DNA of 64,000 bases, from NCBI GenBank assembly GCA_035771165.1, contig JAWNZC010000344.1, positions 726,001-790,000 on the forward strand, written 5' to 3'. This stretch comes from Paragorgia papillata. Its lineage: Eukaryota; Cnidaria; Anthozoa; Scleralcyonacea; Coralliidae. This document shows, piece after piece, positions 61,602 to 64,000 of this stretch (the stretch's first letter is position 1; every line of letters begins with the position of its first letter). A program made the translations under genes and the position numbers. The notes under the pieces were generated by a model that searched no databases, had not been told where the DNA came from, and saw only the letters and a program-made list of their open reading frames with translations.

Positions 61602-63737
61602 TTTTAGACAATATTTAACCTTCATCTATGTTTAAATACGCGATAAAAATACATTGAAAATATTTAACAAGTTCTTTATTTAAATTTAAAGGCAATTCAG
61701 CCCCCCTTGTCCCTCTTGCAAAAGGCAAGAGGGGCGACTGCCCTTCCTGCCCCCCCCCCAGTTCCTGCATCCCTGGGTATAAGTAATATACAATCTGATA
61801 GCAGTATCTCTGGCATATTAGTATACTGGCTATCCTTATAAATAATTAACCTGCCAATTATAACACCCCCTGGTGTTGAATATTTTGAATGCTGTATATC
61901 CTATATTAAGCTCGCTCACTTGATTAAGTCTCTTTTCTAATATACCCCCAGTATTAAGAGCCCCTCCAAAGCAAAATTAGGCATGTATTTTTTTGTCTAC
62001 AATAACTCTAATATTTAGATTTTATTTTTCTTACTCTGACTGTGAAAATTAAATAAGCCCTCTACTTCTATTAAGCCCCCGCCCTCTAAAAAGCCTTTCA
62101 AGTTTCACCTCTTCATGGACTAATCTTATTAAACCTGGGGGGAGGGGATAATACATTAATACATATGGTAATACAGTACTTCAAAACTAATGGAAGAAAG
62201 ATCTGACAACATTTGCATTTATTTAATTGATGTAACTGGTTCTCATTTATTACTGAAATAGAGTTGTGAATATGAAATTTTTACCTTCTTCTTTATACCT
62301 GATACTTTTAGCATCAGACTCATAACATAGGGGATCAAGCTCATAGCAGGATCCCATATTTTTAGAAGGATTCCAGCTGCAAGACAGATACCTTGATACC
62401 TGTTTGCATTTGATGTCTTTGATTGATCTTGTACAAACTTTGGGTATCCAGCTGTTTGTAGTACCTTGTGCAACAGAGGGGCTTTGTTTTGTATCTCCTT
62501 TCTAGCCACATCCCAAGAGAAAGTCAGCATTGATTCTTTTGTTGGTGTCCTTAAGGAAGAGGGGAGCGTTGCTGAACAAAGGGTTTTTACCTCCTCATTA
62601 ATTATTTTGCACATATGGTCTTCTACACTTTGTCTCATGTCTGATGATGACAACATGGCATTTACAATGGATTTAGCGTCACTTCCCCTAGCCAGTGCTT
62701 TGCCAAGTTTAATTAAATCTTTGGGAAGTTTAGTTGATTTTTTACCACTTGAATAGTTGATGGTAACCTAGTTTTTAAATGAGAAATTTAAACTGTTTTT
62801 CATAAATTACTAAATAAAGGTTTTGGCGTTTATTGGGCATATAAAAGTTCCATGCATTTGGTTTTTGGGAAGACGTCTATGCATTAGTGCATGGGCTTAA
62901 TAAATAGCCGTTGGTCAGAAAAGAACTACATGTACAAAATGTGAACGTAAATTGTATTTTTCGTGCATTATTTATCTTTTAAATAGTAAATCCACCATTT
63001 AGCATACATGTCAATTTCAAGTATATTGCAAAAACTTTGATGTTTATGTCGACCGTTTTATAAAACAACATATTATGCTAATAGGCTATTATTCTATTAA
63101 AATGACAAAAATATAAGGCGAGGCTAAACACATCGCGCCTATAACAGGCGTGTGATTTTTCGGATTGCATACTTCATGCAACTAAAAATATAGCAACTGT
63201 CAACTTATTTTTAAACTGCAATACATTCAAATTTTTTACACGAGTTTTACGTCAAATATATGCACTTTCACAAAATTGGAGCCTATACACCATTTTATCT
63301 TACAACAATATTGCGCTGCCGTTTTGTGACAACACCTCATAAAATAGGATGCGACTAACGAGGGTCGCCTATTTATATTTGTCTGGTGTTCAGTTAAAAA
63401 TAAATGGCCCTTAGGTAGACGATAATATTAGACGAAAATCACGAAATGTAGTACATATTTTTAACTAAGTATATTGCCATGCATGCGCATGGATAAGATA
63501 CTTTAAAATGCTGAAACTACAAACCTCTACATTAATACATTCTTCTGGATCTACTGTAGAAATAGAAATCCAGGAGCGCTGATTTTTCCCACGGCAACTG
63601 AAGACAAAGGCCAACGGGCAATCCAAGGGCAAGGCGCAAGAAACCTTTGAGTTTCACCAGTTGGGAGCCTCTTCTCATATTCAGTGTCACAAGCACTATC
63701 CTGTTGAGAAGAAGGGCCACCCAACGAAAGCTTTTTC
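61602..63737 (-). repeat. 2.1 kb dispersed repeat, copy 2 (inverted partner of 6278-8421)
   Basis: Same content in opposite orientation, with scattered substitutions and very small indels. It lies upstream (minus sense) of the gene-family copy at 55-61.3 kb. Confidence 0.75.
62285..62767 (-). pseudogene. Exon of the cnidarian-type gene family, copy 2
   Basis: Mirror of 7263-7745: same length, same splice acceptor and donor, open throughout. Differences include Ala to Thr and Arg to Trp changes (LLKIWDPAMSL here). Confidence 0.5.
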
Positions 63738-64000
63738 TGAGAAAAACTTTTTTGCCTTGGTAAACGTGTACTCGGAATAGTCTGCCTCTTCGATTCTGGC
63801 GACAAGTGAGGTTGTACGTCTGAGGGAAGACAGCGTTTTACGCGTTACTGCGTCCCTTCTTTAAATCTTTGTAAAATTGAAGTTCTTAGTGTTTCAAAGA
63901 TTCCTTTTAGTTTATAGAACTTGCATATGTCCTTGCAGCAAGGCGTCTCACAAACATACCGATCAGAGTTTTTGATCAACAACTCTTTCGATATTGGCAA

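Overview
The window looks like nuclear DNA of a marine invertebrate, most likely a cnidarian. It is AT-rich and contains Polinton/adintovirus-like elements, a DIRS-type YR retroelement, a Ty3 element with integrase ahead of RT, LINE fragments and intron-containing copies of gene families that I recognise, from memory only, as high-copy in corals and anemones. No intact ordinary host gene was found. Almost everything is mobile or virus-derived, and most of it is broken.

Layout. (1) 1-5.5 kb: virus-like element A, dense short AT-rich genes, cut by the left edge. (2) 6.28-8.42 kb: a 2.1 kb repeat with an inverted near-identical copy at 61.60-63.74 kb. (3) 8.4-11 kb: hairpin (foldback) repeats and one Cys/His ORF. 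(4) 11.4-16.8 kb plus 46.6-49.6 kb: virus-like element B, a decayed Polinton relative with integrase, minor capsid (penton-like) and major-capsid-like genes; it shares a gene pair with element A. (5) 16.8-46.6 kb: a minus-strand LINE that split the integrase of element B. This LINE carries a Ty3-like LTR element (17,037-24,325, 4-bp duplication CATA) and a complete Polinton (24,697-44,562, terminal inverted repeats, 6-bp duplication TACAGA/TACGGA). The Polinton holds a DIRS-like element (27,823-32,302) inside its integrase gene and a hAT-like element (32,660-34,243, duplication ATCCC) inside its penton-like gene. (6) 49.6-55 kb: mostly non-coding, with palindromic repeats and a 346-bp tandem duplication. 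(7) 55-61.3 kb: a minus-strand copy of a cnidarian-type multi-exon gene family, interrupted by a truncated Ty3/gypsy element and by a LINE 3' end.

How the genes fit together. The Polinton has the usual module: integrase to insert; penton-like and hexon-like capsid proteins, a small basic virion protein and an adenain-like protease on the plus strand; and a packaging ATPase, small conserved virion proteins, a zinc finger protein and protein-primed PolB on the minus strand. Accessory genes near its left end are a triple GRF zinc finger protein and a possible Bcl-2-like protein. Near the right end is an acidic protein. The protease and the small basic protein are open; integrase, penton, hexon-like protein, ATPase and PolB are disrupted, so this copy is not functional as it stands. 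Elements A and B add genes with no function I can name. Element A has a recurring CArG-box palindrome in its intergenic regions. This is the least explained regulatory pattern in the window.
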